DNA of 64,000 nt from Hyaloperonospora brassicae. Taxonomy: Eukaryota > Oomycota > Peronosporomycetes > Peronosporales > Peronosporaceae. The notes beneath the pieces are model-generated. The model was given only the letters and a program-made list of their open reading frames with translations, was not told the DNA's origin and made no database searches. Position numbers and translations under genes: made by a program. Shown here piece by piece: positions 11,436 through 22,118 of this stretch; within the stretch, counting starts at the first letter, position 1; each line of letters starts with the position of its first letter. The stretch is taken from positions 494,109 through 558,108 of the forward strand of contig CANTFL010000320.1 in the NCBI GenBank assembly GCA_947650285.1, in the 5' to 3' direction.

Positions 11436-11720
11436 CTAGATGCTGGGTGGCAGCATTGACACGCAAAATTCACGAAAGAAGATGTTTGTCGCTCCTGAAT
11501 CTAGGATCGCTAGTAGATGTCGCCGGATACCGGCGACATGTAGATTAACAAAAATCAGGCGTAAATCACCACTCGCAGTGGTGGCATTATACCGTGCACG
11601 CAGCACAGATCGGCTGGGAGGTCGGGCTGCCACTGTTGGGCCCGTAGCTCCCTTTATCCCAGTAGGGCGCCCTGCACCTACTGGTCTCGTCCGTTTTTTG
11701 GATAAGTGATCGGAGCACAT
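11436..11720 (-). pseudogene. Retropepsin-like protease of Gypsy element A
   Basis: An aspartic protease that cleaves the gag-pol polyprotein. The signature LLAILDSGATNIFF has its catalytic DSGA at 11490-11501, preceded by LRLIFVNLHVAGIRRH, as is usual in Gypsy pol. It sits in a different frame from gag (which ends at 11678) and overlaps its 3' end, compatible either with programmed frameshifting or with decay. The second half of the domain is not open in one frame. Confidence 0.72.
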
Positions 11721-12724
11721 CCCTCATGATGGGTGTCCGTCGCATGCACCGACATCGGTGCTGGCGCGCGGCATTCATCCGCGCGATGTCCCGGATTTCG
11801 ACACCGAAAGCAGATCATCTGACGTCTGCTACGGACGTCGCCCTTGTAAAACGTAACACGTCGTCGGTCACCCAACGACTTAATTAAGTCAATCTCCATA
11901 GGTTCCGAGCCCGCTGAACTGACAGCAGTAACAACTGAAGGCTTAATATAGGCTTTGGTGACTCTGAAGTCCTTACGGAGAGCGATAGCAAAAACCTCCT
12001 CCAACGTGGCAGGCTCCGCGCGTTCCAGCAATAGGCGAGTCTGCCCTTCACGCGTGCCATCGACAAACAAGTTCACTTGTGTGTACATGTCTATGGGTTC
12101 CGTGGCAATGCACGACGCCAGACGTCGGATCATCTGCACGTAATCGCGCATGGACATTTTGCCCTGTCTCAAGGACAGGAACGTTAAACTCACCAGCTTC
12201 TCGTCTTTTGGAGGCTCGAAGGCGATTCGAAGGTCACTCTGGATGGCTTCCAGAGTGGAGAACGCATACTCGTCCACAACGAGTTTTCCTACATCCCACT
12301 CCTTGGCTTTCCCAGTGAGACGGGAAATGAGGAAGTTGACCTTCGCTTGAGGAGCCTCATGAAGTCTCGAGGCGATAGCGATGTCAACCTCTCGAAACCA
12401 ACGCGACAGCGACAAAAGTTCTTTGCCTTCGCCAGCGTAGACGGATGTCTCCATCTTTACCACATTGTTCCGTGAAGTCCGCAATGGATTTAAACTTAGC
12501 CGATTAAATTCGGCGAGCTCGCGAGCCATGAAGTCGTGTATGGCGAGACGCTGTCCATCAGGAATCGCTGATGTCATCAGCGACATAAGAATGCTTCTCC
12601 AGATCTTCGGGAGGCGATTTAAGGCATCCCACTCAACACCAGTGAGATGGGGAAAAGTCGCGTGCTCCAGACTCACGTCTGGAGCGTTAAAATACGACGA
12701 ATCTCTCATCCCAAACTCAGGCAT
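11678..12724 (-). CDS. gag: Gag polyprotein of Gypsy element A
   Basis: Nucleocapsid/capsid protein of the retrotransposon, ~348 codons from ATG at 12724; the open frame begins a little upstream at a TTG. The middle ([17 protein letters not shown] ... [12 protein letters not shown] ... [20 protein letters not shown]) is the Retrotrans_gag core. A CCHC zinc knuckle [14 protein letters not shown] lies at 11771-11812, residues ~305-318. This is the only part of element A that is intact over its full length. It starts 26 bp inside the 5' LTR, close behind the primer-binding site. Protease follows in another frame. Confidence 0.85.
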   Translation of the reverse strand: MPEFGMRDSSYFNAPDVSLEHATFPHLTGVEWDALNRLPKIWRSILMSLMTSAIPDGQRLAIHDFMARELAEFNRLSLNPLRTSRNNVVKMETSVYAGEGKELLSLSRWFREVDIAIASRLHEAPQAKVNFLISRLTGKAKEWDVGKLVVDEYAFSTLEAIQSDLRIAFEPPKDEKLVSLTFLSLRQGKMSMRDYVQMIRRLASCIATEPIDMYTQVNLFVDGTREGQTRLLLERAEPATLEEVFAIALRKDFRVTKAYIKPSVVTAVSSAGSEPMEIDLIKSLGDRRRVTFYKGDVRSRRQMICFRCRNPGHRADECRAPAPMSVHATDTHHEGCAPITYPKNGRDQ

Positions 12725-12730
12725 GGGAAG

Positions 12731-12747
12731 AACTCCAACTGTTACCA
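12731..12747 (-). promoter_or_regulatory. Candidate primer-binding site of element A
   Basis: Two bases inside the 5' LTR the minus strand reads TGGTAACAGTTGGAG. It begins TGG, as sites complementary to the CCA end of a tRNA do. The matching tRNA was not identified. Confidence 0.45.
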
Positions 12748-12749
12748 AG

Positions 12750-13074
12750 TGTAACGTAGCTAGAACAACCCGTACTTAGCTCACACTATTTCTAACGCTT
12801 TGAGTAAGCTCAAAGCTTAAGTCTTAGGTACCTGGTATTTTTAACTCTGTTTTTATTTTGTCTTTGAATCATCCTAAGTACGAATGGTTCCCTTGGACTC
12901 ATGGGAACCACTCAATCTACGTGCCTATATCTTACTGGCTAATAATGGTACTGAGCCCATTAAATCAGCTAAAACATACGACGTGCTACTTTCGCTACTT
13001 CGAAAGTAGCACCCCTACTTGAGTAACATGTAAACTTAATCGAAACTTCTTTCTTAACGGGGTGGCCCATTACA
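12750..13074 (-). repeat. 5' LTR of Gypsy element A
   Basis: Begins TGTAACG and ends CCCATTACA in plus orientation, with AGGAC directly outside (13075-13079). It pairs with 5449-5775. Differences between the copies are few: single substitutions, a T-run length change near 12850, and changes in the last 40 bp. Confidence 0.92.
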
Positions 13075-13130
13075 AGGACGTAAGCGCGTCTTCGTATAAA
13101 CGGTCGCGGTCGTAAACACGGTCATTCGGT

Positions 13131-13276
13131 CCTAATGTTGTTGATATTATTGTTATTGTTTCTTGTTATTATTGCTTTAGTAGCTAATGTTTATTAATAT
13201 CGTCGTTGTTGCTGCTACTGCTGTTGCTGTAGCTGATGTTATTGTTGTTGTTCTTTTAATATTGCTGTTGCTGCTG
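13131..13276. repeat. TTG/GCT trinucleotide-rich tract
   Basis: Imperfect run of TTG, GCT and ATT triplets. A similar tract lies at 16892-16975, also next to sequence of the third LTR family. It generates spurious poly-Thr/Ala ORFs on the minus strand. Confidence 0.6.
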
Positions 13277-13640
13277 TGACGGGGAAGCTTTTGCTCAGAT
13301 AATTGAGCAATGCCTTGTATTGATAACAATACAAGGGTGCTTACGCCCGATGTTACGTACACGTGGCGTGAGGAAGCGCGACCAAGACAATACAGAACCC
13401 TAGAGCTCTGTATTGAGAGGATAGTAGAACTGTTATTAAATATAGTAATATTACTATATCATCTTTTGTCTTAATCTAACTATATTAAACTACTGTCCCC
13501 TACGTGAGTCTTCAGTCCACCACCCATTGCGCGCGTCCAGCAGCGATTGGTGGTTCAATTGGTTGATGTATCGTGTACATCAACCAAGAAGTGGACCCCT
13601 CCACGGATATTACCCTTAAAGGTAATATTTTGACAAAATC
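13277..13640 (+). repeat. Degenerate LTR of the third family (relative of 17221-17611)
   Basis: Begins TGTGACGGGGAAG. It shares with 17221-17611 the order: GTACACG.GGCG.G.GAGGAAGCG, an AT-rich palindromic block, CTACTGTC, CATTGCGCGCGTC..GCGATTGGTGG, two inverted ATCAACCAA blocks, and a GATATT.CC pair. The expected CCCGTTACA end is missing, so it is old or truncated. The right border is approximate. Confidence 0.6.
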
Positions 13641-13916
13641 GCCTTTCTCGAGTGATGTTGATCAAATATTATAAAAATAAATGATAATAAAATAGGAATT
13701 TACTAAATTCACACCCCTTTTCGTTAGATTCACGCCCTTCCTTCAACATCTTATAAATAAAATCCCTAATTTTATTATGATTTCGTTTCTGACAAAGGTA
13801 TTACTCAATAATCTAGGTCATTGATTGGCAAGTAATACGTAATCAATACATAAGATACTACTTACGCATGTGGTCTAGCTCCTCCAGCGTTTACTGATAG
13901 GGCACCACGCAATAAC

Positions 13917-15870
13917 ATGCGTCCTCCTCCCGAGATTGAGTATTCTAGTCGAGAGCAACTTATGGACGCTGTGCAGACGTTCGCACGTGGCCAAGGTTAT
14001 GCTGTTACGATTTTAAGTTCGATTGCAGGAAGCGTGTCTACGTTAAATGTGATCGAGGTGCCGTAAACGTATTAACGGTTGGAAAAGAGCGCCAACGCCA
14101 GACCAGCTCACGCCGAATTGATTGCCCGTTTCTTTAAAGTGGATATTCCCCAAAAAAGGGGGTAATTGGAAGTTAAATGTGATGAATGGATGCCACAATC
14201 ACGAGCCGTCACTCCATCCGTCTGGTCATTCGACTTATAGGAAGCTATATAGCGAGCAGGCCGATGCTTTCAGAAATATGACATTGGCTGGTGTTAAACC
14301 GTTAGGGATTCTTATATCCCTTCTTATGGATAATGGCGGCTCCCTAGCAAACCTCTCTACATTGTACAATGAGTGTACGACACTTCGGAAGGACAAGCTT
14401 AATTGAAAGACACCGATTCAAGCTCCTTTTGATGATTTGCAAGCAAACAATTTTACGCACTTTCACAGATGTGATGATGATGGAGCAATAACCTCCCTTC
14501 TTTTCGCTCACAAAGAAAGTTTCGGCTTGCTTGCCGATACTATCATGACGTGCTTATGGACTGCATATACAAGACAAAAAAGTACCGTTGCCCCTTACTT
14601 CACATTGATGGTATGACAAGCTTCAATATCCAATTTCTGGTTGGCTTCTGCTTTCTTAAAGAAGAGACGCAAAACGATTACAAGTGGGCATTATTAAAAC
14701 TTGCAGCCATCCTGACACCAGAGACACGCCCAGCCGTGATTGTGACAGACAGTGATCTGTCGCTGATGGCAGCTATCGACAAAATTTTCCCATCTTCATC
14801 ACTCATGCTGTGCACATGGCACATCAACAAAAATATCATGTCCAAATGCAAACGACAATTTGGGACGATCGAGCAATGGAACTTGTTTCTTTAGCAGTGG
14901 AATAATCTGGTGGCTGCTAAAACGGAAGTGTAATTTGAAAAAAGTGGAAAGAGCTATTAAACTCTTTTGACAGAAAGTCTAAAGTTCTCGAATACCTCTC
15001 TATACGTGACTTATATACAAGGATCACTTTGTAAATGCCTGGACGTCGAGGTATCTTTATTTTGGCAACAAAGCTACATCACGAGTGGAAGGCACTCATG
15101 CGTACGTAAGAAAATTTCTGCAAGTATCAACAGGGGACTTGCTGTCGGTGCTCAGCAAGCTGACTATTGCAATTGAGCATCAAGTTAGAATTGAAGAAAC
15201 ACATCGCATCAGAGACAAGTTACTTCACCTGACCGGGTTACCGTCAGCTTTCACTCCAGTATCCGGGATCATTTCAGCCTTTGCACTTAAAAAGTGTCTT
15301 GATCAATTTAAGAGGAACACAAAAGAAAGAGCTTGTTGCACAATGGTTTTCACCTCTACAATGTGCATCTCTTGTGCTCACAAGCTAAAAGAAACGGAGA
15401 ACAGCAAGCGTGCATTGGGCATAAACGATTTTCATGAGCAGTGGCATCTGGATCGGAGACGCGACGCAACGGTATGGCAGTTACTTAATGGTGTGTGTAT
15501 CTGACTAACGCTGACTGATGTGGTTATATCTTTTGATAGAAAGCAAGCGGTGAAGTTGAGGCGATCAACGTTAAATAGAATATGCTTGAAAAGAAGTTTA
15601 GGGAACCATCAGATGACCAAGTAAAGGTTCTCTTTGCCCAATTGACCCAACTTTTGGTGACCGCAGCACATTGGTGGGGCTGAACGATCCGATGGTACAC
15701 ACTGAAACTCGTGGTCGTTTCTCTGGCTCCCGTAACCTTCCAAAAAGCAGCACAAAACGAGACTTGTCCAAGTTCGAACATTTTGAAAAGGCAGATTACC
15801 AACACCAAAGGAAATGTGGGTGCTGCGGTCAACCAGGTCACTACAAACGAACTTGCCAGTTTCAAAAGTA
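13917..15870 (+). pseudogene. MULE transposase 2 (FAR1-like, DDE, SWIM, zinc knuckle), broken
   Basis: In order: ATG at 13917 with EIEYSSREQLMDAVQTFARG and, after a shift, CDRGA ... TSSRRIDCPF ... NGCHNHEPSLHPSGH, a FAR1-type DNA-binding region (~13920-14240). Then the first catalytic Asp in LMDCIYKTKKY (~14555), the second in VIVTDSDLSLMAAIDKIFP (~14740), CTWHINKNI (~14810), and the Glu in VEGTHAYVRKF (~15080). A SWIM-like CISCAHKL (~15365) and a CCHC knuckle CGCCGQPGHYKRTC (~15815-15860) follow. All three DDE residues survive, but at least four shifts or stops break the frame. A GT...AG gap at about 15490-15540 could be an intron. Best preserved of the three transposases here. Confidence 0.87.
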
Positions 15871-16423
15871 ACAAGAGGTTGAAGACTGATATGCATCCTT
15901 TTAAAGCAAATCATAGCACATTGATGTTGATCAGTTATCGATTGTCATACTTCCTTCTACCGTGCGTGTATGTATTTTTTACGCTTGGACACGGTAAAGC
16001 AAAATGGAATTCGCCAAGTATTCAAAACACATTATAGCTCCTGATGGAGAACACATTGGTGAACCGTATCTTTACCAAGAAATTCCTGACCCCATTAGTT
16101 TCCATCGGATCATCTCTAATCCAATTAGGCACTCAAGAAATGCACGCGCTAGCTAACGTGAAACTGCAGATAGTATCGAAAATGTATTAAACCGAGTTAG
16201 GGTACCGGACGCATTGGGTGCAAGTTTGTCTTGTGCTCTTCATGCCATCCAAGCCGGATACTGCACTCAGCACACGATCGCTTCTTGCCAGTTTTCATTT
16301 TTTTTGTCGCATCCTGCTCTAAGCAGTCTTGATCTTTGTCTTGGAGTACGCACGATTACGCTGCGTGAGCATGTGGCTATACATGACGAGCAGGCCTGGG
16401 ATGAACACCACTAGCACGAGGAT

Positions 16424-16652
16424 GACCACACCACCACCAACAGCAAGAACACCAACAACCCAACACCAACAACCCAACACCAACAACACAACACCAACAC
16501 CAACACCATCACCACCACCACCACCAACACAACACCAACAACACCAACACCACCACCACCACCACCACCACCACCAACTACTTCAACACCACTACCAACA
16601 CCAAGTTTAACACCAACATTATCACCAACACCAACACCACCACCACCACCAC
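16424..16652 (+). repeat. CAC/CAA trinucleotide repeat (Thr/Pro/Asn/Gln-rich in frame)
   Basis: Imperfect ACCACCAACACC-type repeat ~230 bp long near the 3' end of MULE 2. On the opposite strand it gives Gly/Val runs that are not a protein. Confidence 0.85.
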
Positions 16653-16654
16653 CG

Positions 16655-16790
16655 TGGACTTTGATCTTTTTGTCTATGTCGGTGCCTGCAGCTACAGCAG
16701 CGCGCAAGATGTCGCTCGTAGCCAAGTGGCAGAGAAAGTATTCGTCTTTGTCCAATGGCGATTGCGTACCTTGTATAATAAGATTTCGAA
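16655..16790. repeat. MULE 3'-subterminal module, copied twice in the derivative at 40115-40431
   Basis: The block from GGACTTTGATC to TTGTATAATAAGAT recurs at 40115-40250 and 40282-40431. On the minus strand all three copies carry a conserved open stretch of the type LDKDEY.LCHLAT..ILR.AVAAGT.I.KK, with one copy shifted by a single base. It may be a terminal exon, captured DNA or just a sequence needed for transposition. Confidence 0.6.
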
Positions 16791-16868
16791 GGAAGGGTGT
16801 GAATCTAAGGAAAAGGGGTGTAAATTTAGCAATTCCCTTCAAATATTGGTACTATTGTTCCAATTTTT

Positions 16869-16891
16869 ATGTAACGGGCTTACCCCGTTAC
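16869..16891 (+). repeat. LTR-end fragment of the third family
   Basis: TGTAACGGGCTTACCCCGTTACA is a near-perfect short palindrome matching the last 23 bp of the solo LTR at 17221-17611. It sits just outside MULE 2. Confidence 0.5.
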
Positions 16892-17220
16892 AGCGGCTAC
16901 TCCTGTTGCTAAGGCTGAAGCTATTGAAATTGCTATTGTTGATAATTGCTACTGCCTTAGCTGCTGGTCTTGTTGTTGTAAGTTTTGCGGGTGCTGGTTT
17001 TGTTGCAATGTTGCTACGAGACAGTCATGAAATGTGCATTCGGCTTTTTAATGCTGTCGATCACTCATTAAAACGCGACTCGGACGGTTGAATCTATTAT
17101 AGAATTTGATGACTGTTTGAGTTATGTCGGTCTTGCTCGAGTAGCTTCAATTTTTTTTATAAAAACTGTAAGGTAGGTGCTGATCACCGTCGCTTGCCAT
17201 TAAAATTGGCCAACCATACA

Positions 17221-17611
17221 TGTAACGGGGCACACCCTTGCGTAAATTAACGCAAGGGATTTGGGTGCCCCGACGGACGTACACGCGGCGAGCGAGGAAG
17301 CGTAGGTAGGGTAAAAGCAGAACTGTTATATTAATAGAATTAAGTCTTTAAACTACTGTCTCTTCGTTTGACTTAATTCAATTATACTAATATAACTGCA
17401 TGTATGGTGACGTCTCGTCACCACTCATTGCGCGCGTCTTGCGGCGATTGGTGGGTTGATATCATCACGATATCAACCAATGAACAGACCCTTTGGTCGA
17501 CCCTTCAATATCACCACTTTGGTGATATTGTTTAAAGAATATCCATCTTTATATTCTTTATTGTCACTTTCCTTAAAGTGACGATTTCATGTAACGGGCT
17601 GCCCCGTTACA
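17221..17611 (+). mobile_element. Solo LTR of the third family with perfect ATACA duplication
   Basis: A 391-bp unit beginning TGTAACGGGG and ending CCCCGTTACA, with ATACA exactly on both sides (17216-17220 and 17612-17616). It contains several internal inverted repeats (ATATCA..TGATAT; AAGTGA..). No coding region. The exact 5-bp TSD makes the borders secure; orientation is assigned by convention only. Confidence 0.85.
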
Positions 17612-17616
17612 ATACA

Positions 17617-18115
17617 TATAATGTAAATATTTTTGTGTTAAGGAATGAAGTTTGATTTGTGCCACATTAACTTGAATATGCTTCGACGTGAGACATATTT
17701 CTTTTCGTGATATAATGGAGCATAATATTTTTTGTATTTTCGATTATCTGTGGCATTATTCTATTTTGTTTTTAAACGGGGCCATCTATTTTATCTATGA
17801 TTTAACACCTTATCCTAAAAACCATTTTTTATACATAGACTCTTTGGTCATAATACGTACATGTAGAGGAACGCACGTCCGGTGGCTAACACGTGTCGGC
17901 CCCCATAAACACATAAGGTACAATCGATATTAATATCGAGAGGACATTCTCTGTGGTGTATCCCACACAACCGAAGCGCTCATTAGACGAAATTCAACCC
18001 ATTACAGTGGGTGCTGACACGGCGACCAGATCTGGAAGCCACCTCCATTGGTCAAACGCCGGGCAAGAATTGGGTGGTCCTGAGCATGCGGCCACGATGT
18101 TTGCGATGCGATTTT
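17617..18115. other. Upstream region of the effector gene, no gene supported
   Basis: AT-rich up to ~17860, then GC-richer toward the effector. ORFs across 17953-18226 overlap the effector start in other frames and show no domain. Confidence 0.5.
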
Positions 18116-18122
18116 TCATTCC
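18116..18122 (+). promoter_or_regulatory. Oomycete initiator (Inr)-like element of the effector gene
   Basis: TCATTCC fits the oomycete Inr consensus TCAYTYY, preceded by a T run and followed by CCCAAAG. It lies ~26 bp before the ATG at 18144, a usual distance for oomycete genes with short 5' leaders. Confidence 0.6.
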
Positions 18123-18143
18123 CCAAAGTGCTCCATCAACACG

Positions 18144-19202
18144 ATGTGCAAGCTTTTCCCACTATTCATGTCCTTTGTCGCCTTGCAATGGACCGCTGCA
18201 GAACCAACGCTAGTACCGACCGGTAATCACACCCAAGATGACGCTCTCTACAAGTCCGCTCATGCCCCGCATCCGAAGATCGACGAGTCTGACACGCCAA
18301 GAATCTTGGGACCACGCAACCCGGCGGGATCGGAGGACGACCACGTCCACCTGAACAGCGAGGAGAGAATTAGCTTGTCGACGCTGTTCGAATTAGACGA
18401 TATCAAGTCTCTCGCGAGCAGGGTTGGGAAATTCTCCCCCCCAGGACGCGATATCTATCCGGCAGGCGCTCAGATGGACTCCGAGGCGCTTCCTGAGGAT
18501 CTCAAAACATCGATGTCATGCCTTCAATCGCTAGTGGATCGCTATTCTCTAACGGTAGGGACCCATACCTCCAATGCTGCCGTCAAGGATCCAGAGTATA
18601 GCTACAAAAGCTTGGTAAAAGCCGTTGCGACCTTGGTTCGCTACCGTGACGTCGATGGTACGAATGAAATTACCCACAGCATGCTGAGAGCGCTAGCCGT
18701 GAGAAACGACAACGCCGGAGCTTTGATGAGGAATGCGTGTCAAGATGCTGGAGTAAGCCCTGAAGAATTCTTCTATATGCTGCCCATCTCCGAGGACCTC
18801 AAAGAGCGCGGCTTTAAAGAGCCGGCGGCGTATCCTGTGATCTTCTATAACCTCGAGCATTGGCTCATTTATGTGCACTACACCAACGTCCGACGATTGA
18901 GGAAGGCTCTCCACACGGCTAAGGTGGGAAAGCTTTCGTTCGTGGACAACCGCTTTGAACCCGAATCATTTTTTGTCGACACTTTGGTGAAGGAAGGCAA
19001 AGCAGAAAACGTGGGGGCTTTTTTGGAATATCTCCGCGGGATAACGGTGAGTGCGGACTTCGCACGTGTGGCAGCTCGACATTTGCTGGCCGACCACCCA
19101 GACGTGGCTGAGACGATGATGCTGACGTGGGCAAGTAAAGACTTAGGAGAATCTATAGCGCACAGCTGGAACCCTTGGGGAAAGGATCTAAGATCTGACT
19201 GA
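18144..19202 (+). CDS. RxLR-like secreted effector (RILG ... EER)
   Basis: A 352-residue predicted secreted protein. Residues 1-19 form a signal peptide (hydrophobic core LFPLFMSFVALQW, likely cleavage after TAA). Then comes a polar segment with an RxLR-type motif in degenerate form, RILG (53-56), an acidic SEDD, and EER (73-75). The spacing is typical of effectors that oomycetes deliver into host plant cells. The C-terminal half is mostly helical-looking with spaced Trp/Tyr (HWLIYVHYTNVRRLRKAL, ADHPDVAETMMLTWASKDL), reminiscent of WY/LWY modules, but this was not confirmed by alignment. The ATG is supported by the signal peptide and the Inr 26 bp upstream. No intron. The TGA at 19200 is followed in frame by 117 more open codons, so this copy may be truncated. 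Host target unknown. Confidence 0.82.
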   Translation: MCKLFPLFMSFVALQWTAAEPTLVPTGNHTQDDALYKSAHAPHPKIDESDTPRILGPRNPAGSEDDHVHLNSEERISLSTLFELDDIKSLASRVGKFSPPGRDIYPAGAQMDSEALPEDLKTSMSCLQSLVDRYSLTVGTHTSNAAVKDPEYSYKSLVKAVATLVRYRDVDGTNEITHSMLRALAVRNDNAGALMRNACQDAGVSPEEFFYMLPISEDLKERGFKEPAAYPVIFYNLEHWLIYVHYTNVRRLRKALHTAKVGKLSFVDNRFEPESFFVDTLVKEGKAENVGAFLEYLRGITVSADFARVAARHLLADHPDVAETMMLTWASKDLGESIAHSWNPWGKDLRSD

Positions 19203-19708
19203 TGCGCCGCGATGGTCCCACTGCTAGAGACCGACATCTGCAAGTGGCTTGGACAGTTCCTGAAGTATGTGGTCGTGTACCGAGAGCATCACAATATCGA
19301 TGACAATGCCGTCTATGAACTACTGCTTTCTGGGTTCAGACCTGAGAAACTGCGGGCATTTCTCATGTTACGATCTGGCTGTCGGGACATGGATAGACAA
19401 TCAGAAGAACTTGTTGATGCTGTGCTGGCTTTGCATGAGCCTACTGAACTAGAATCGGCCCGCACAGTGGTGATCCTGTCGAATCTTCTTGTGGGACACA
19501 CACCTTGGTCGACGGCCACGGTCGATCGTTTGCAAGCACTGCCAAATGCTTAGTTTTGCTTCGTGTCTCGTAATACGCGTGGCTGGCCGGCCTACGTGTG
19601 ACATCGGCGTCTTATACAAGAGCATTTACAAAAGGTTCACCCGACTTCAGCAAATGGCGCACTCGCGTAACACCGGACGATGACGCGTATGGTGCCACGG
19701 TCTTTTAA
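19203..19708 (+). pseudogene. In-frame 3' extension of the effector beyond a TGA, then a second-frame tail
   Basis: Directly after the stop the same frame stays open to 19553. It encodes effector-like sequence with the same spaced aromatic pattern (ICKWLGQFLKYVVVY; VYELLLSGFRPEKLRAFL). After a stop at 19551, another frame from ~19601 to 19706 also looks coding (SKWRTRVTPDDDAYGATVF). The region keeps the base composition of the effector, unlike the AT-rich DNA downstream. It most likely belonged to a longer effector ORF. It could also be a separate fragment, or be reached by readthrough. Confidence 0.6.
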
Positions 19709-21381
19709 CCTGACCACAGTCGGCTAGTCGATACATATCCTGCCAAACCGTGTAACGTGTATAAGCCATGGACCGGAATGTCTCCTTCGCGTTATCGAAT
19801 AAACTTTTTAGTCACACTGATTTGTTCTTTTTGTTCAATCGTCATTGCGCTCGGGATATATGGTGAGGACCTAGGTCGCGTCGTGAAAATGCGACAAGCT
19901 ATAGGACGTAGTTATGATTCGAATGACCTGGGTGCACTACACACCATGCATGTATGCTTTCACTGCAAATAGTAACTTCAATTGTTCGCTGCGTCCATTG
20001 TTGTGACTTGGCTGCTTTCTCCATTACAGTCAACTGCAGTCAAACATGAGGCTGTATGACGGCGTTTGGTACATACAAGACAAAAGCCTTCTTTGCAAGC
20101 TGTCGCATTTCTCTCTGTTCACAGCGCCTGAAAATCCATTGCACGTACCACTCGTGACGCGATTATTAATGCTACAAGCATTTCTTTCGTGCTGCTAAAA
20201 TATATACTTCCCCGACACTATTGTTTTTTCTCGCCGTAAACGTATCTCACGATAAATAGGTTTCTTTAGACGACATTGACGTATTTTTTCACACTGACGC
20301 GAAATTGACATAAGTGCGTCGTGACATTTCGATTTGGCAAATAGAAACAGTTTTTTTAGTATCATATAACTATACATTTATAAAACCAAATTTATTATAT
20401 TTGAGCTGAAAAAAGAAGATTGAGCTAAATTGCTCGTTTTGCTTGTAAATTTGTGGAATCGATGATTAATCACCTCCATGTCATGGAAGAAATACCGCAA
20501 ATTATCCCTTTAATCCGAGAAGTTTAGTTTAGACATATACTGATTTTTTACAAATTTCTGTTCTGAAGGTGCTTTACCTAAAGAAATGTCTATTCGATAA
20601 TAAAATAAACTTAAAAATATATATCAATTTATTTATTTTTCAAAACAATATTTTTATATTTATGAGAGCAGATATCAATTTAATGATTTTATATAAACGT
20701 TACGACCACCACCTACAGATTATAATATAACGATATATACCCATTATAAAAAGTGATTAAACACTACATAGTAGAAGAACGCTCGTCGTATGGACAATGG
20801 CAACTACTGCAACCAGGAGCGGAATGCGTCGATTTCGAAAAATTGGGCATGCGTGAACGTGATCTTCTCTGCTGCTTTTCGAATTAGCAAAATGTGTCGG
20901 AGAGGCTGTTTTAATGCTGCTCGAAAAGCTGCATATAAGAGAGGGCCATCTGATTAACATAGCATCGTTGACACACGTCCTCGGTCAGACGCACGTGCTT
21001 ACAAACTTAGTAAATCATGTCTACAGGGCATGCAAGAGACGAAGATGATACTCAAGCCAACCAGTGCTGACTGGGACATCAGCTGCTGCGCTAATCGAGC
21101 GCTAAATATGACTGACAATATATATATATATGATTGCTATTATACGAGTCACTAGCATCTATGCATATTGATATCTGCTATATTTTGCATAAATACTCTA
21201 GAAGTATACATGCATTCAATGGGCTTGACGAAACGCTATATCATGTCATTTCTGCTAGCATGAAATCGTTGTTTATACTTATCTTTAACACGGCGAGTCG
21301 TGTGATGTCTTGTGCGTCTTACGGCACGCAGCTAGCGTGTAAAACACTGGCCAAGATTTAAACGGTTTATCGCATTACATT
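19709..21381. other. AT-rich intergenic, nothing supported
   Basis: No domain-bearing ORF on either strand. A short TA run lies near 21120. It separates the effector from element B. Confidence 0.5.
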
Positions 21382-21589
21382 TAATTGTGGCAAAGCGACT
21401 ATAGAAATTCGCTGTAGAGGAACTGATCGCATTCCCGTTATTTCCGATATGGTTAACGGTTGGCGGCCCAGTTCCGCATTTGGTCAGGTCGCGTCCATTG
21501 GACAGTAAGACTAAAATGTATATCAGATTGGGCAGGTTGGGACCTTAGATCTTGGGTCACGGTATGAGGCGGAAGGTAACGTTGGCGAT

Positions 21590-22110
21590 CAGTCGATCAA
21601 GAAGGCAATCGCGATCAAGGAGGCGATCGAGATCAAGTATGTGATCGAGATCAGGTTGGTGTGGTGTACACCATGTGATTCGCGATCAGCAAGGCGATCA
21701 CGATCAGGAAGCGATCGCGATCAAGTTGGTGTGGAGTACACCAAGTGATTCGCGATCAGCAAGGCGATCACGATCAGGAAGCAATAGAGATCGTGATCAG
21801 GGATCAGGTAGGTGATCGCGATCGTGATCAGTGATCAGGTAGATGATCGCAATCAAGTTGGTGTGGAGCACACCATGTAATCCGCGATCAGCAAGGCGAT
21901 CACGATCAGGAAGCGATCGAGATTGTGATTAGGGATCAGGTATGTGATTGCGATTGAGATCGTGATCATTGATCAGATAGATGATCATGATCAAGTTGGT
22001 GCAGAGCACATTATGTGATCCGCGATCAGCAAGGCGATCACGATCAGGAAGCGATCGAGATCGTGATCATTGATCATTGATAAAGTAGGTTACGCGATAA
22101 AGTTGGTGTG
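21590..22110 (+). repeat. GATC-rich tandem repeats in the 5' LTR of element B
   Basis: Irregular units sharing 'gttggtgtggagcacaccatg' and 'gcgatcagcaaggcgatcac' cores. The equivalent array in the 3' LTR (32560-32870) is shorter. Confidence 0.75.
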
Positions 22111-22118
22111 GAGCATAA

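Larger units (their letters stand above)
5449..13074 (-). mobile_element. Ty3/Gypsy LTR retrotransposon A, full length but coding-dead
   Basis: A 7.6-kb element read on the minus strand. Two near-identical ~325-bp LTRs enclose gag, protease, RT, RNase H and integrase in the Ty3/Gypsy order (integrase after RNase H). AGGAC flanks it exactly on both sides (5444-5448 and 13075-13079), a perfect 5-bp TSD, so the insertion is intact from end to end. Every coding part has stops, shifts or lost catalytic residues. A separate coding-like region on the plus strand (5789-7188) runs against pol. The LTRs differ by several substitutions and a short indel, so it is not a brand-new insertion. Confidence 0.93.
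13695..16837 (+). mobile_element. MULE element 2 with ~48-bp terminal inverted repeats
   Basis: The left end (GGAATTTACTAAATTCACAC...) and the right end (reverse complement GGGAATTGCTAAATTTACAC...) match over ~48 bp through the twin blocks CACCCCTTTTC.TTAGATTCAC and CACCCTTCC. A transposase pseudogene lies inside. Flanking 9-mers are AT-rich and only partly alike, so no clean TSD is claimed. A deleted relative with the same ends is at 39638-40473. Confidence 0.85.

Noticed and set aside
13177..13362. Poly-Thr/Ala minus-strand ORF
   Set aside because: Product of the TTG/GCT triplet tract; no domain.
16411..16842. 143-codon minus-strand Gly/Val-rich ORF
   Set aside because: Most of it is the complement of the CAC/CAA repeat. 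Only the last 40 codons, in the MULE 3' module, are of interest and are reported separately.
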